Assembly: GCF_001399685.1 (NCBI RefSeq)
Contig: NZ_JTHN01000029.1
Location: 61,779-125,778, forward strand
DNA length: 64,000 bases
From: Paenibacillus sp. A3
GTDB taxonomy: Bacteria > Bacillota > Bacilli > Paenibacillales > NBRC-103111
Reading direction: 5' to 3'
In this document: positions 15,877 through 24,605 of the stretch, in pieces
Position numbering within the stretch: position 1 is the stretch's first letter
How the letters are laid out: each line of letters begins with the position of its first letter
The notes under the pieces: generated by a model
What the model was told of the DNA's origin: nothing
Database searches by the model: none
The model's input: only the letters and a program-made list of their open reading frames with translations
Made by a program: the position numbers and the translations under genes

Positions 15877-15887
15877 CCCCCCCCCCC
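15877..15887 (-). repeat. Homopolymer of eleven G between two baseplate genes
   Basis: Eleven C on the given strand (G on the coding strand). It begins with the last base of the preceding TAG and ends four bases before the TTG start of the plug gene. It acts as the purine-rich ribosome binding site. Length changes would alter spacing, not frame. Confidence 0.7.
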
Positions 15888-16459
15888 TAATGCCCAAGCA
15901 GCATGCCAGATACTTGCTTCAAAATGCTTTGATTCGGCGTGACCGGTTCGGGAGATCCGCGCTTCGAGCTGTCCGTCACTTGGGGCCTAGAACTGATTTT
16001 TACCGTTGTCACTTGGGCCACCAGAATTTCCCGAAAGGTGACTGTACACCGTAGGCCATGGTATGTCGTGAAATCGTCCGGCGCGGAAAGGACTTCTACC
16101 AGCATGTTTGGATACAAGCCGAGTCGCGTATGGACCTGAATCGGAACCCGGAGATCTTGTATCTTCTTCAACACGTTGAATGCTTCGACCGATCTATCAT
16201 ATCCACCTGTAAATTGACCGGGAACGCGGCTTTCATTGACACTCGACATGGCTACATCCATTGATAGCTCGCGTGGCTGCAAAAATGCATGATCGGACAC
16301 AGCCGCGCCCGTTTGTACCGGATGGTCCGTGATCGTGAGCCTGCTTGTGTGATCCATTTTTAAATAGGCATCAAAAAACCAGCCTCCGATGTTGGTTTTG
16401 GTGTAAACCAACTGAACAATACTTGGATCCGATAAGTCCAACAGCGGTGAATTATCCAT
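15887..16459 (-). CDS. Baseplate protein with Dit-like N-terminal region
   Basis: 190 residues. ITDHPVQTGAAVSDHAFLQPRELSMD recalls the N-terminal domain of Dit-like phage tail proteins, and VEAFNVLKKIQDLRVPIQVHTRLGLY the beta-sandwich that follows. The C-terminal 40 residues are Ser/Pro-rich. It sits between tape measure and plug protein, the place of XkdP-like connector proteins, and starts one base into the tape-measure stop. Confidence 0.65.
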   Translation of the reverse strand: MDNSPLLDLSDPSIVQLVYTKTNIGGWFFDAYLKMDHTSRLTITDHPVQTGAAVSDHAFLQPRELSMDVAMSSVNESRVPGQFTGGYDRSVEAFNVLKKIQDLRVPIQVHTRLGLYPNMLVEVLSAPDDFTTYHGLRCTVTFREILVAQVTTVKISSRPQVTDSSKRGSPEPVTPNQSILKQVSGMLLGH

Positions 16460-18225
16460 TATCGAATCACCCCGCTCATGTTTCTGATGAACATCGATTC
16501 CATATGATTCTGGGCCGCCCCAGCTGTAGCATTCGGATCAGAGCCGTAAATATTGAATGTAGGATTCATGGACACGTTCGTATTATTGTTTGTGTTGTTC
16601 TGGGTGTTCTGAGGGTAGATATACCCTGGCGCCGGAGGACCGAGTACACCGTTCTGTCCTTCGTTTCCACTAATCGCTTCAGCAACGAGACCCATTGCTC
16701 TATTGAACTTATCCGTAAAATCTTGACTCTTCCATTTGTTTGTCAGTTCTTTCGTTGTCCACCAAATACTCTCCCAAAACCCCTGATTTTCAATCTCAGG
16801 TTTTTGTGCGAGGCGTTCCGCTGCGCTTTTTCCCGCTTGTTTTGTGTTATCCAAAAAACTACCATCAGTTAATGAAGATATCACGTTCACATATCCGGCG
16901 ATCCCCTTCAAAAGATCGTTAACGGTTTGAAGCGATACTATTATTACATCCCTAAGGATTTTTCCAATCTCATCTAAGGTTGTTTTGGTCTCGTCCAACC
17001 CTAGCAATTTGTCGATCAGTTTGGTGACACCGTTAAATAATTTTGAAACAGCCCCCAGGACTTCCTCGAAATTATTTTTAAGATCGGTCAAAACCCCTTG
17101 CTTACTCAATTCAGTATACAGATCCTGAACCCATTTTTTTGCACCTTCGAAAATCTGCTTGATCACATTAAATGTATTAGTGAATGCTTTTTCTAAATTG
17201 TCCAGTGTCCCGTTCTTTTTCAAATCTTCGTAGAAACCAGCAATTTCTTTTCCAACGTTTTCTATTCCTTGGGAGATAGATTCGAGTGCTTCAATCCAGC
17301 CCTTTTTGAAGTCTTCTATAACACCGTTACCCTTGAGCTTGTTATAGAAATCTTCGAGTTTCTTCCAGAAAGAACCGAATTGCGATTCCCCGCCGTCGAG
17401 ATAGGTGTAGAAATCATCCAGCAAAAGGATCAATGCGAGCAATGTTGCAGTAATAATTCCAAAAGGCCCGGTACTAATAATGACTCCCAGCGCCGCGACG
17501 GCTGCCCCGATCAGCTTCAGGTTCCGCGGTATAGCGCTGCCTAAGTCGTTGAATATCCGTGCGATATCCTTGAAATACCGAAAAGCGGCAATGCCCATCC
17601 GCGCGAACCAGCTCATCACCTGAGCAATAATTTTCGTCCATGACGGCATTGTTTTGACTATGACGCCGTTGATCTCTGACAACGTCTGCTTGATCTGCTT
17701 CATCGGTCCTTCCATATACTTCACGAAGTAATAACCGATCCATTGCAAGGCATAAGTCGCTTCAAGCTTCATCCGCGCAAATTCAAACTGTATCGATCGG
17801 ACCATCTTCATTTGTTCAGCAAATTCAGTCGGCGGCCGCAGGCTCTTTGCCTCTCGGTTCAGTTGCTGGAAGTCTCGCATAAGCTCCGGGCTCAAATACA
17901 GGTCTTGCAAGGTGACGCCCATCGCTTTGAGCGTATTATTATAGGCGGCTGCAGCGTCTTTGCTCATCCACAATTGCCGGGCAAGCTTTTCGTTCTCCAG
18001 GTCCGCCTTCGCCAAATCTCCGACGAACTTTGCGATTGCAATGCTTGAAGCAGCGACAAAAGAAGCTACAGCCGTGGTAGCAAGAGCAAATTTGGTCACT
18101 GCGCTGCCCGCAAATTTTGCAATCCCCTGCTCCACGCTGCCGATGGCCTTTGTGGCTTGGTTGTAGGAGTTCGGGTCGACGCTAAATCCAAGGGAAACCA
18201 GGTAACTTTTTATGGTCTCAATCAC
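16459..18225 (-). CDS. Tail tape measure protein
   Basis: 588 residues, rich in long amphipathic helices, with hydrophobic stretches near 40-75 and 245-275 (LGVIISTGPFGIITATLLALILLLDD). Repeated Lys/Glu helices (FYEDLKKNGTLDNLEKAF..., LYTELSKQGVLTDLKNNF...) form an internal imperfect repeat in the C-terminal half. It starts at GTG 18225, inside the end of the frameshifted chaperone product, with GGAGGCGG upstream. At under 600 residues it predicts a short tail. Confidence 0.85.
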   Translation of the reverse strand: MIETIKSYLVSLGFSVDPNSYNQATKAIGSVEQGIAKFAGSAVTKFALATTAVASFVAASSIAIAKFVGDLAKADLENEKLARQLWMSKDAAAAYNNTLKAMGVTLQDLYLSPELMRDFQQLNREAKSLRPPTEFAEQMKMVRSIQFEFARMKLEATYALQWIGYYFVKYMEGPMKQIKQTLSEINGVIVKTMPSWTKIIAQVMSWFARMGIAAFRYFKDIARIFNDLGSAIPRNLKLIGAAVAALGVIISTGPFGIITATLLALILLLDDFYTYLDGGESQFGSFWKKLEDFYNKLKGNGVIEDFKKGWIEALESISQGIENVGKEIAGFYEDLKKNGTLDNLEKAFTNTFNVIKQIFEGAKKWVQDLYTELSKQGVLTDLKNNFEEVLGAVSKLFNGVTKLIDKLLGLDETKTTLDEIGKILRDVIIVSLQTVNDLLKGIAGYVNVISSLTDGSFLDNTKQAGKSAAERLAQKPEIENQGFWESIWWTTKELTNKWKSQDFTDKFNRAMGLVAEAISGNEGQNGVLGPPAPGYIYPQNTQNNTNNNTNVSMNPTFNIYGSDPNATAGAAQNHMESMFIRNMSGVIR

Positions 18226-18871
18226 GGCTGCCGCCTCCTTTCCGCCGCTTCATAGGCGCGCCGCTCGTTCTCATACCGCACCTCGAGCATTTCGTGCGCG
18301 TCCAATAGATCGTCGAGAGTGTATGTCCCGTCCCATACTTGATGCTGCTGCCATATCCCGGTCATTACCGGCGCATAAACAAATTCGTTCACATTGATCA
18401 GTCTTGCTGGGATGTATTCAAGAGCCCCCCGACCAGTGAAGCCAAGGGACTTCCGGAGAAAAAACCCTTCACGTTGAAAATCAGCGTATGTGCGGTCAGG
18501 GCGAGCACTGTCATCGTATCGTCCTCGATCCCCGTTACACCAAAGGTGCCATTCGAATTTAATACAGGTGTCGGGCCAGCCGGTAGCACTTCGCTGCACA
18601 CCTGCAGGCACTTGCCTTGTACATATTCGAAATCCTTCTCGGATAGGTTCCCGAGCTCCGACAAAAGGCCGGGGATGTTCAGTGCCTCCAGTTTAACCTC
18701 GCTTGCATCCTTCGCTTCCTTGAGCTTTCTCAAGTCCAAGTTTTTGAACAACGGGGCGAGCAGGCCGGTGATTTTGATCAACATAAAGGACCCGGTCAGT
18801 GCATCGAATTTTTTTATTCGAAATGTACGTCCATTGATTTCAACATTTTTATAATTTTCAATTGGGTTCAT
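18222..18871 (-). CDS. Tail assembly chaperone, -1 frameshift (long) product
   Basis: Ribosomes reading the 18398-18871 frame can shift back one base on T TTT TTC (18464-18458) and continue in the frame that is open down to 18222. The predicted product is 216 residues: the first 138 shared with the short form, then a charged C-terminal extension rich in Glu/Arg (ending AYEAAERRRQP). This matches the gpG/gpGT and XkdN arrangement found before tape measure genes, where the long form helps load tube protein onto the tape measure. The region upstream of the slip site in the second frame shows no protein-like sequence or good start, which supports a fusion rather than a separate gene. Confidence 0.75.
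18398..18871 (-). CDS. Tail assembly chaperone, short form (XkdN-like)
   Basis: 157 residues from ATG 18871, downstream of the tube gene and upstream of the tape measure, as XkdN/gpG are. The protein has a short strand-rich start (VEINGRTFRIKKFDALTGS) and helices. It is made when no frameshift occurs at 18464-18458. Confidence 0.8.
   Translation of the reverse strand: MNPIENYKNVEINGRTFRIKKFDALTGSFMLIKITGLLAPLFKNLDLRKLKEAKDASEVKLEALNIPGLLSELGNLSEKDFEYVQGKCLQVCSEVLPAGPTPVLNSNGTFGVTGIEDDTMTVLALTAHTLIFNVKGFFSGSPLASLVGGLLNTSQQD
18458..18464 (-). promoter_or_regulatory. Programmed -1 ribosomal frameshift site (T TTT TTC)
   Basis: In the chaperone frame the codons read GGT TTT TTC, that is heptamer X XXY YYZ with X=Y=T and Z=C, a classic slippery sequence. 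A possible stimulatory hairpin follows: AGTCCC pairs with GGGGCT (one wobble) across about 15 bases. Slipping joins the frame open to 18222. Confidence 0.75.
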
Positions 18872-18883
18872 GAATAACTCCTC

Positions 18884-19321
18884 CTATACAGCGTCTTGCT
18901 GGATGTCAGCAGCCATAAGATTCCAAGTTATTTGCTGTGCTTGAGCCTGATACGGTTTATCAGGCAACTTCTGAAAACTTACCCCTGTTGAAGTAATCAA
19001 GTCCTGCATTTGAGGGGAACGGATCAAGAGCGTCATGCCGGCCCATTGATTCGTGGGAGCCGTTTCGAGATAGTTGTAGGTTTTTAATAACCATTTGTTC
19101 AGGTCGCTCGTCTGCTGGACAGAAATAGAATGACTACCGTTACGAGCTTTTATTTTCGAGACCATTACAGAGCCATCAGCCGAAACATCATGGGTTGTTC
19201 GATCGGTAGTCATGATCGTCGTGATGCTGCCGAGGCCCGCCCCAGTAGCGACAAACTGGCCGACTGCCGGATGAGAGATCACCATAGTTACATCGCTGAA
19301 ACTGTAGGTTGAATGTGGCAT
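18884..19321 (-). CDS. Tail tube protein (DUF3277-like)
   Basis: 145 residues. STYSFSDVTMVISHPAVGQF at the start and the central DVSADGSVMVSKI are typical of the DUF3277 structural family, which fills the tube slot after the sheath in contractile phages. A strong GGAGG precedes ATG 19321. Confidence 0.8.
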   Translation of the reverse strand: MPHSTYSFSDVTMVISHPAVGQFVATGAGLGSITTIMTTDRTTHDVSADGSVMVSKIKARNGSHSISVQQTSDLNKWLLKTYNYLETAPTNQWAGMTLLIRSPQMQDLITSTGVSFQKLPDKPYQAQAQQITWNLMAADIQQDAV

Positions 19322-19333
19322 CTTGTCTTCCTC

Positions 19334-20449
19334 CTATCGATTTACGACGACTCCGATGACGACATGCTCGATTGCGCCGGCCATCTTGATCGGGACATAT
19401 ATCGGAGGCGATTTTCTCGCATCCCGGTCGGCTTGCGATTGATTGGCAAGCGAATCCGCTAGGACCATGTATCCGGTCGCCAGCGTATCGCCTGTTTTCA
19501 GACCTAAAACCGGCGCACCCTTCCATACCCCTGGAGCGATGACTCCGCGCGTTCTGGCTGCCTCGCATGGAGCCGTGATTGCCGTCGCCAAAAGACTCAC
19601 GCCTTCCTCGGTCTGGGGAATCTTCGGTCCCGTCGTCAAAGCATTCATGACCGAAGTCTGGATCTCGGTTGTGAGCACATCCAAATTCAGTACTTCATCA
19701 AAATGCACGCCATCAGCCATGGTTCCTTTGACAAGAAGGTTGTAAGTCGCGCCGTATTTCGTATACACATTCCCGAAATAGCCAAGGATTGTATTCATCG
19801 GCTGCGTGGTCAGAGCCTCGGGCTGGACGCCCACCTCCGACTTATAGGCCAGCGTGAACGCTGAATTGGCCAGCCCAGTATTCGCACCCATTGCGTAGCC
19901 CATTGCAGCCACCGCGGCGTAGGCTGTTGTGCTGTATTGGCCGAATGTGCGGTGTCTTTTTGCCTTCTGCAGCGTTTCCATCACGTTGCCAGCCGTGCCG
20001 GCCGGCACCTCCGTATCCTTCGTATCATAGAAGTAAGTGGACAACGGCGAGGCCGTTTCAATGTATTCGGAAATTGCAATAATGTCAGCTTTCGCGGCGT
20101 CACATAGATACGCCGCATACCAATCGGTATTTGCTTCCCGGCAGGCTGAAATGGCTTTTACCGCGGTTTCAGTGCCGGACCCATCCCATCTTCCAATCGC
20201 AACCTTATTAGGGCGAGGATTCTGGCTGAAATACATCTGGGCTGCCAAATACTCCGGCTCTGTTCCTACCCATCCGTCAGAAAGCATGTCGTCCGTTCCG
20301 CTGTACACTTTGACGCGTGTCGCAGCAGCAATGACGGTAGACTTCCCTACAATCAACCCCATATCGAACGTGTTGTTCACCGCCGAGAGCGGTGAAACCT
20401 GCACGGTCACCTTGACGATATCACTCAAAGATTGGGTCAACCGAATCAC
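19334..20449 (-). CDS. Tail sheath protein (DUF3383-like)
   Basis: 371 residues with DUF3383 sheath features: an N-terminal strand section (LSDIVKVTVQVSPL), the NPRPNKVAIGRW segment, and a long central fold ending with AIEHVVIGVVVN. It forms the contractile outer tail layer. GTG 20449 abuts the previous stop with no room for a binding site. TTG 20440, giving an N-terminus MTQSLSDIVK, has AGGTG six bases upstream and is the more likely start. Confidence 0.85.
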   Translation of the reverse strand: MIRLTQSLSDIVKVTVQVSPLSAVNNTFDMGLIVGKSTVIAAATRVKVYSGTDDMLSDGWVGTEPEYLAAQMYFSQNPRPNKVAIGRWDGSGTETAVKAISACREANTDWYAAYLCDAAKADIIAISEYIETASPLSTYFYDTKDTEVPAGTAGNVMETLQKAKRHRTFGQYSTTAYAAVAAMGYAMGANTGLANSAFTLAYKSEVGVQPEALTTQPMNTILGYFGNVYTKYGATYNLLVKGTMADGVHFDEVLNLDVLTTEIQTSVMNALTTGPKIPQTEEGVSLLATAITAPCEAARTRGVIAPGVWKGAPVLGLKTGDTLATGYMVLADSLANQSQADRDARKSPPIYVPIKMAGAIEHVVIGVVVNR

Positions 20450-20995
20450 CTACTCTTTCACAATTTGTACATTCGCACTCTGCAAGTATGGCACCTCAGA
20501 TTGACGAGTCACTTTCTCGTTGAATCGCGCTTGAAAAGATGTCCTATCCCACCATTGACTCGCGAAGAGTTCAGGGGTCCGGATCGGCATGCCGACGTCC
20601 GTAATCAAAGCCATATTCACAGCAGCAAGATTCATTGTCGTTTGCGGCAGAAAGAGCCCCGCGCGGACCATGTCTGCATCTCCAAAGCTGTTCGGACCAT
20701 AAAATATCCAGTTTACGCGAAGGACCCGGGTATAGCTGACGGTCCGGTTCGCGTTATCCTTGTTCGCTTCGTTATAGGACACGTCCATTTGCCGTGTGTA
20801 CTGGTCATCTGCATAGTCGATGAGCAGAAACCCTACGTCCACTCCATGCTTCCATGCAGGTGATCCCTTTGCCGGCCAGCCGATTCGTACGCGATTCTGA
20901 CTCGCCTTCGCTCGGGGATCAAGTCCGATCAAGCGAATCGTGATGTCCTGAAAAAAATCTCCTAGTTGTAAGATCGAGAGAACGGTGTCAGCCAC
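20450..20995 (-). CDS. Tail terminator/neck protein (LIC_12616-like)
   Basis: 181 residues starting at GTG 20995. VGFLLIDYADDQYTRQMDVSYNE and RVLRVNWIFYGPNSFGDADM match the phage neck-terminator (gp12-like, LIC_12616) family that caps the tail tube. It lies between the head-closure gene and the sheath. Confidence 0.75.
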   Translation of the reverse strand: MADTVLSILQLGDFFQDITIRLIGLDPRAKASQNRVRIGWPAKGSPAWKHGVDVGFLLIDYADDQYTRQMDVSYNEANKDNANRTVSYTRVLRVNWIFYGPNSFGDADMVRAGLFLPQTTMNLAAVNMALITDVGMPIRTPELFASQWWDRTSFQARFNEKVTRQSEVPYLQSANVQIVKE

Positions 20996-20997
20996 AT

Positions 20998-21375
20998 CTA
21001 ATCACCAGCCATTCTGACCCCAAAGGCCTTGTAATAGCCAAAATCCTGCCACGGGTTGACTGAAATAATACGATATCGGTCACCCTGCCAGACGATCTCA
21101 TCCGAAATACCAGCAGCCGAGTGTTCGCCTTCGGACCGCGTGATGTATATTGGCTGCTGCGAGTAGAAGCACATCATCCCGGTTACTCGGTCGCCTTCCG
21201 GAACCTGCTGCAGATCGTCGGCGTTTGCCACCGTGATCGTTCCCTGAAATTGAATAGGGGTTTCCGACGTGGTTACAAACCTACCTCTTACCCATTCACC
21301 GGTTGTCCGATACACCTTAAATCCCTTGAGTTGCGCGAAATTCCTGCTGTTCACGATACGTCCGACGTTTATCAT
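20998..21375 (-). CDS. Head-tail connector (head closure) protein
   Basis: 125 residues, strand-rich, starting MINVGRIVNSRNFAQ. The order of genes (adaptor, this gene, tail completion, terminator) and the segment GTITVANADDLQQVPEGDRVTG suggest a head-closure/stopper protein. Start ATG 21375 with AAGGGGAG upstream; it overlaps the preceding gene by 4 bases. Family inferred mostly from position. Confidence 0.6.
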   Translation of the reverse strand: MINVGRIVNSRNFAQLKGFKVYRTTGEWVRGRFVTTSETPIQFQGTITVANADDLQQVPEGDRVTGMMCFYSQQPIYITRSEGEHSAAGISDEIVWQGDRYRIISVNPWQDFGYYKAFGVRMAGD

Positions 21376-21971
21376 GATCCGCTCCCCTTCTCTACCACAT
21401 AGGTAATAGCTTTTCGCATCTCGCCGCGATCGATCAGGGGTCTGTCGCTACCTTTTGCACTCTCGGTCACCGGGGAATTTGGAGCCCAGCCGTTCGCCGG
21501 ATCGGTAAACCATGCACGCACAATATTCTGTCCAAGCATGCCGGCTTTTTCGAGCTCCTTCTCCGGGTCTTGGCCGTCCAGAGCAGTCTCAGCAGCTTTA
21601 CGCAGTTGCTTCGAAATGACTTCCTTGTTTTTTTCGATTGCCGGCTCAATCACCGGACGCGGCGGCGAATGCCAAAGCGGAGAGCCGTGCGTATGCAGAT
21701 ACATCTGAAATGCCTTGCTATACGTCATCTCTCCGCTTTCAACCTTCGGATTCATTTCCTCGCGCATTTCCTTTTGCCGGACACCGTGAGTGTGGATATA
21801 GAGCAGCTCGGCATTCGTGATATCGGCCTGCCCGGCTTCCGGGGTCCGATTGTTGTCGCTACCTTCCGGTATGCCGACATAAACCTGCATCCGGGCAAGG
21901 TCGTTCAACATCTTTTTGACTTCGGGCGATAGATCAGCCGTCTTTGTCACTTTTGCAAAAGCGTTGAACAT
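21372..21971 (-). CDS. Tail completion/minor tail protein (gp10-like)
   Basis: 199 residues from ATG 21971. MQVYVGIPEGSDNNRT, AELLYIHTHG and PPRPVIEPAIEKNKEV resemble the phage HK97 gp10/virion-morphogenesis type family that helps join head and tail. The start is favoured by AAGGGG nine bases upstream. It begins within the last 38 bases of the small gene 21934-22152. Confidence 0.65.
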   Translation of the reverse strand: MFNAFAKVTKTADLSPEVKKMLNDLARMQVYVGIPEGSDNNRTPEAGQADITNAELLYIHTHGVRQKEMREEMNPKVESGEMTYSKAFQMYLHTHGSPLWHSPPRPVIEPAIEKNKEVISKQLRKAAETALDGQDPEKELEKAGMLGQNIVRAWFTDPANGWAPNSPVTESAKGSDRPLIDRGEMRKAITYVVEKGSGS

Positions 21972-22152
21972 GTGCCTCATCCCCTTTAACAAGGCGAATG
22001 TTTGGTATAACTTTGTTGTCCACAGAGTAATCAGGCGCATGCTTCAAACACATGTGAGTATAATCTTCGAAGCTCGTTCCGATGATAAAATCAGCTTCCA
22101 TTTCACACCCCATGTGACAACACGGATAATTGCCATTCGCATACCAAGCCAA
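21934..22152 (-). CDS. Small Cys/His-rich protein (possible zinc finger)
   Basis: 72 residues if started at TTG 22152, which has AGGGG seven bases upstream; longer frames have poorer sites and overlap the DUF4054 gene. A CCHMGC cluster and HMCLKH later in the protein could bind zinc. It lies among the connector genes and overlaps the next gene by 38 bases. Function unknown. Confidence 0.5.
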   Translation of the reverse strand: MAWYANGNYPCCHMGCEMEADFIIGTSFEDYTHMCLKHAPDYSVDNKVIPNIRLVKGDEAHVQRFCKSDKDG

Positions 22153-22163
22153 ACCATTCACCC

Positions 22164-22667
22164 CTAATAGATATACATGCCGCCCCGGCCGAGCATCTTT
22201 GCGATCGTGGCGAGCTGTTGACCATATATGGTCAGTTTCCACGCGGCCCAGCCGTCCAAATCTTGTCCGATCTCACCATAGTCCATGCTGACGGACACAT
22301 CACCGACAGATTCAGATGTATTCAGGCCCTTCGCCTGCCCGGCAGCCAGAGCTGCAGCAGCCCCGCCGTTCGGATCGGCGGCGCCAAGCAGATACAGCGT
22401 GCAGAAGTGAGCGATAAACCATCCCATTGCGGTCTGCCAATAGGCATGCCAGCGTGCTTCCTTAACGCAGGCATCGGCCAGATTGATATACATCTGAACG
22501 ATCTGCTGCGGAACCACGGGCTGCCCGTTCGCATCCGGACCGAACTGTGGATAGACGGTTAGAAAATCGCCCAACGAAAAAGGGGGATTGCTTCCAATTC
22601 TGACGTTGGAAGCCTCCCCGATTATTCCTGTGAATACCGAGAGCGAACGATTATTTGCTACGCTCAT
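22164..22667 (-). CDS. Head-tail adaptor, DUF4054-like
   Basis: 167 residues, mainly helical. FLTVYPQFGPDANGQPVVPQQIVQMYINLADACV and GDVSVSMDYG match the DUF4054 connector family located after the capsid gene in this phage type. AGGGTG precedes the ATG. Confidence 0.8.
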   Translation of the reverse strand: MSVANNRSLSVFTGIIGEASNVRIGSNPPFSLGDFLTVYPQFGPDANGQPVVPQQIVQMYINLADACVKEARWHAYWQTAMGWFIAHFCTLYLLGAADPNGGAAAALAAGQAKGLNTSESVGDVSVSMDYGEIGQDLDGWAAWKLTIYGQQLATIAKMLGRGGMYIY

Positions 22668-22683
22668 TTCGGTTCACCCTGCC

Positions 22684-23016
22684 TCATTGTTGTTCCTGCT
22701 GCTGGTCAGTGGCTGGTTCCGCAGTTGTTTCCGTGTCCCCTTCATCACTGGGCTCCGCTTCAGGTTTTGCCTTCGAAGCTCCCTTCTGAGATTTGGGCTT
22801 GGATGCTTTTTCTTCCTTGTTGTCGGAATCAATTGCCTTTTCCTCTTGCTTGCTGTCGATGCGCTCCAGATCACCGCTAGAGACCGCCCACTGATACATC
22901 GTTGAATGTGCTACCCAATCAGGGACATCTGCGACCCTTTCCTTTTCCGCCACAACAGCAGGGAATGCTCCGGTCGGGTGATCAAATTGAAATGTCTTTT
23001 TAGAATAGATTCGCAT
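22684..23016 (-). CDS. Hypothetical virion-module protein with charged low-complexity tail
   Basis: 110 residues. The first 50 form a small fold beginning MRIYSKKTFQFDHP; the rest is Lys/Glu/Ser/Gln-rich and disordered, ending in a Gln/Glu run. Comparable small genes often sit between capsid and adaptor genes. AAGGAGG precedes ATG 23016. Function unknown. Confidence 0.6.
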   Translation of the reverse strand: MRIYSKKTFQFDHPTGAFPAVVAEKERVADVPDWVAHSTMYQWAVSSGDLERIDSKQEEKAIDSDNKEEKASKPKSQKGASKAKPEAEPSDEGDTETTAEPATDQQQEQQ

Positions 23017-23043
23017 GCTTGTATCCTCCTTGGATGTCTTTTC

Positions 23044-24048
23044 TTAGATGCCGTCAGCGTACCGAGCACATTGCGTATACAGGACTTTGACTTGCCCGAT
23101 TTGTGCAGCATAAGCCGTAAGATAGCTCATCGCAGTTACATTGGGTTGCGTCATGACACGGCTGAGCGGAACGGTCAAATCGAAATTCACGCGGTCTTCG
23201 TCGTTCACGTATGCAACCATCCGATCCTTGCCGCCAATACCGGCACCAGTGCACCAGCGCGATGGAACAATCGCCAGATCCACCCCTTGGTTTTTTCCGA
23301 TATTATTATCCAAAAGGTACTGAAGGATCGACTTGTCCGCAGCCATACTTACTTTCGTGCTGGTGATGTACGTATATTGGATAGGCGGAATGAGAATGTG
23401 ATTCGCCATACCAGTCAGATCATATTCCGAATCCGCCCAAGTAGCTGTCATCACTTGGTTGATATCGTTCAGTATTTCATCTGGCGTTTTGAATGCCCAT
23501 TGAGTTTTGCCATCCGCTCCGGCAGGTACGGCAGCCGCAGTAATATAAGGGTTGTTCACCAACCCGTAAACGCTAGCTGCTGGTACCCCGGTATAAACAA
23601 TATTGTCGATTGACTTGTTATAGTTCGTTCGAATACCCTTGTCCAAAATTTCATCAAGATTATGTCCGATGTTTTGGAGTTTCTGCTGATCCACAAATGG
23701 CACCTTGAGGATATTAGCAAAAACGAATACCTTATACAGGTCTTTGCTCGTATTTGCTTGGATGATCGGAATATCGTTCGTGGCGCCGCCGATAATCCCG
23801 TTCTCATTACCGCCTGTTGTGGCGTAATCAATGAACTGGTTCGAAGTAAAATCGACCCATCCGCCACCGGTTTTACTCACGATATCCCGCATCCATGTTA
23901 CCGATGACAGGGGTTCAAGAAGACGAGGGTCGCGTTTCTCAAGCTCCCCGGTTAAGAAAGCCATTCCCCCGCTAATTGCCGCGTCGTTTGTTGGAATCAG
24001 CCCGCCGCCTACGACAGGGACAGTGTGCACTCGTTGTCCTAAATTCAT
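23044..24048 (-). CDS. Major capsid protein (DUF2184 family)
   Basis: 334 residues with DUF2184 features: VTWMRDIVSKTGGGWVDFTSNQ, LYKVFVFANILKVPFVDQQ and a central AFKTPDEILNDINQVM. The family has the HK97 capsid fold and occurs with DUF2213, DUF4054 and DUF3383 partners, all present here in the usual order. GGGGGA lies upstream of the ATG. Confidence 0.88.
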   Translation of the reverse strand: MNLGQRVHTVPVVGGGLIPTNDAAISGGMAFLTGELEKRDPRLLEPLSSVTWMRDIVSKTGGGWVDFTSNQFIDYATTGGNENGIIGGATNDIPIIQANTSKDLYKVFVFANILKVPFVDQQKLQNIGHNLDEILDKGIRTNYNKSIDNIVYTGVPAASVYGLVNNPYITAAAVPAGADGKTQWAFKTPDEILNDINQVMTATWADSEYDLTGMANHILIPPIQYTYITSTKVSMAADKSILQYLLDNNIGKNQGVDLAIVPSRWCTGAGIGGKDRMVAYVNDEDRVNFDLTVPLSRVMTQPNVTAMSYLTAYAAQIGQVKVLYTQCARYADGI

Positions 24049-24063
24049 GTTGTTATCCCCCTA

Positions 24064-24579
24064 TTATGGATTGTTCCGCTGCGTCAGTGTGACTTCTGCC
24101 ACCCGGTTAGCGTCCAGTTTGCCGGTGGTCCACTTTGCCCCTGGAACCAGAATCGTATTGGTGCCGTCTGCAGCTGCCTCGAAACCGCCAATCACCCCAC
24201 CAGGGAAGGCAGCATTTGTAGCGATGCGGATATATACGGCGCCACCGGCAGACGGCGTGCCTACGTTACAAACGATCGTCGCGGAGCCGCGGGTCAAGAC
24301 GTCGCACGGCTGCCCAGGCGAATAGAATCCTTGAGACGAATAATAATCTGTTGTCTGCTTCACTTCGCGCACCGCAATGCCGGCAAAAGCTGCCGCCGTG
24401 CCCGAGGCACCGAACTTGGAATATGTGTTGTCCGGATTGAGTAATACTGCATCTCCGAAATTAACGTTCGCGGTGTCCGTCGCCTTCACCAGACGGTTGT
24501 CGATGATCGCATCAGCAAGACGAGAGACATTGCCGGGATATCCGAGATTTAGAGATTTTCCAATTACTGAACCTGGCAT
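24064..24579 (-). CDS. Structural cement/head decoration protein (Gp24/DUF2190-like)
   Basis: 171 residues, almost all strands, with FAGIAVREVKQ, YYSSQGFYSPGQPCDVLTRG and GAVYIRI, the pattern of capsid cement proteins. It lies between the protease/scaffold and major capsid genes. Confidence 0.75.
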   Translation of the reverse strand: MPGSVIGKSLNLGYPGNVSRLADAIIDNRLVKATDTANVNFGDAVLLNPDNTYSKFGASGTAAAFAGIAVREVKQTTDYYSSQGFYSPGQPCDVLTRGSATIVCNVGTPSAGGAVYIRIATNAAFPGGVIGGFEAAADGTNTILVPGAKWTTGKLDANRVAEVTLTQRNNP

Positions 24580-24605
24580 AGTTAATCATCCCTTCATTAA
24601 ATTAG

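Noticed and set aside
18465..18611. Upstream part of the second chaperone frame as an independent gene start
   Set aside because: The sequence before the slippery heptamer is not protein-like and lacks a ribosome binding site; the frameshift explains the downstream frame.
20440..20449. GTG 20449 as the definite sheath start
   Set aside because: It directly follows the previous stop with no space for a binding site; TTG 20440 fits the upstream AGGTG better, but both are kept open.
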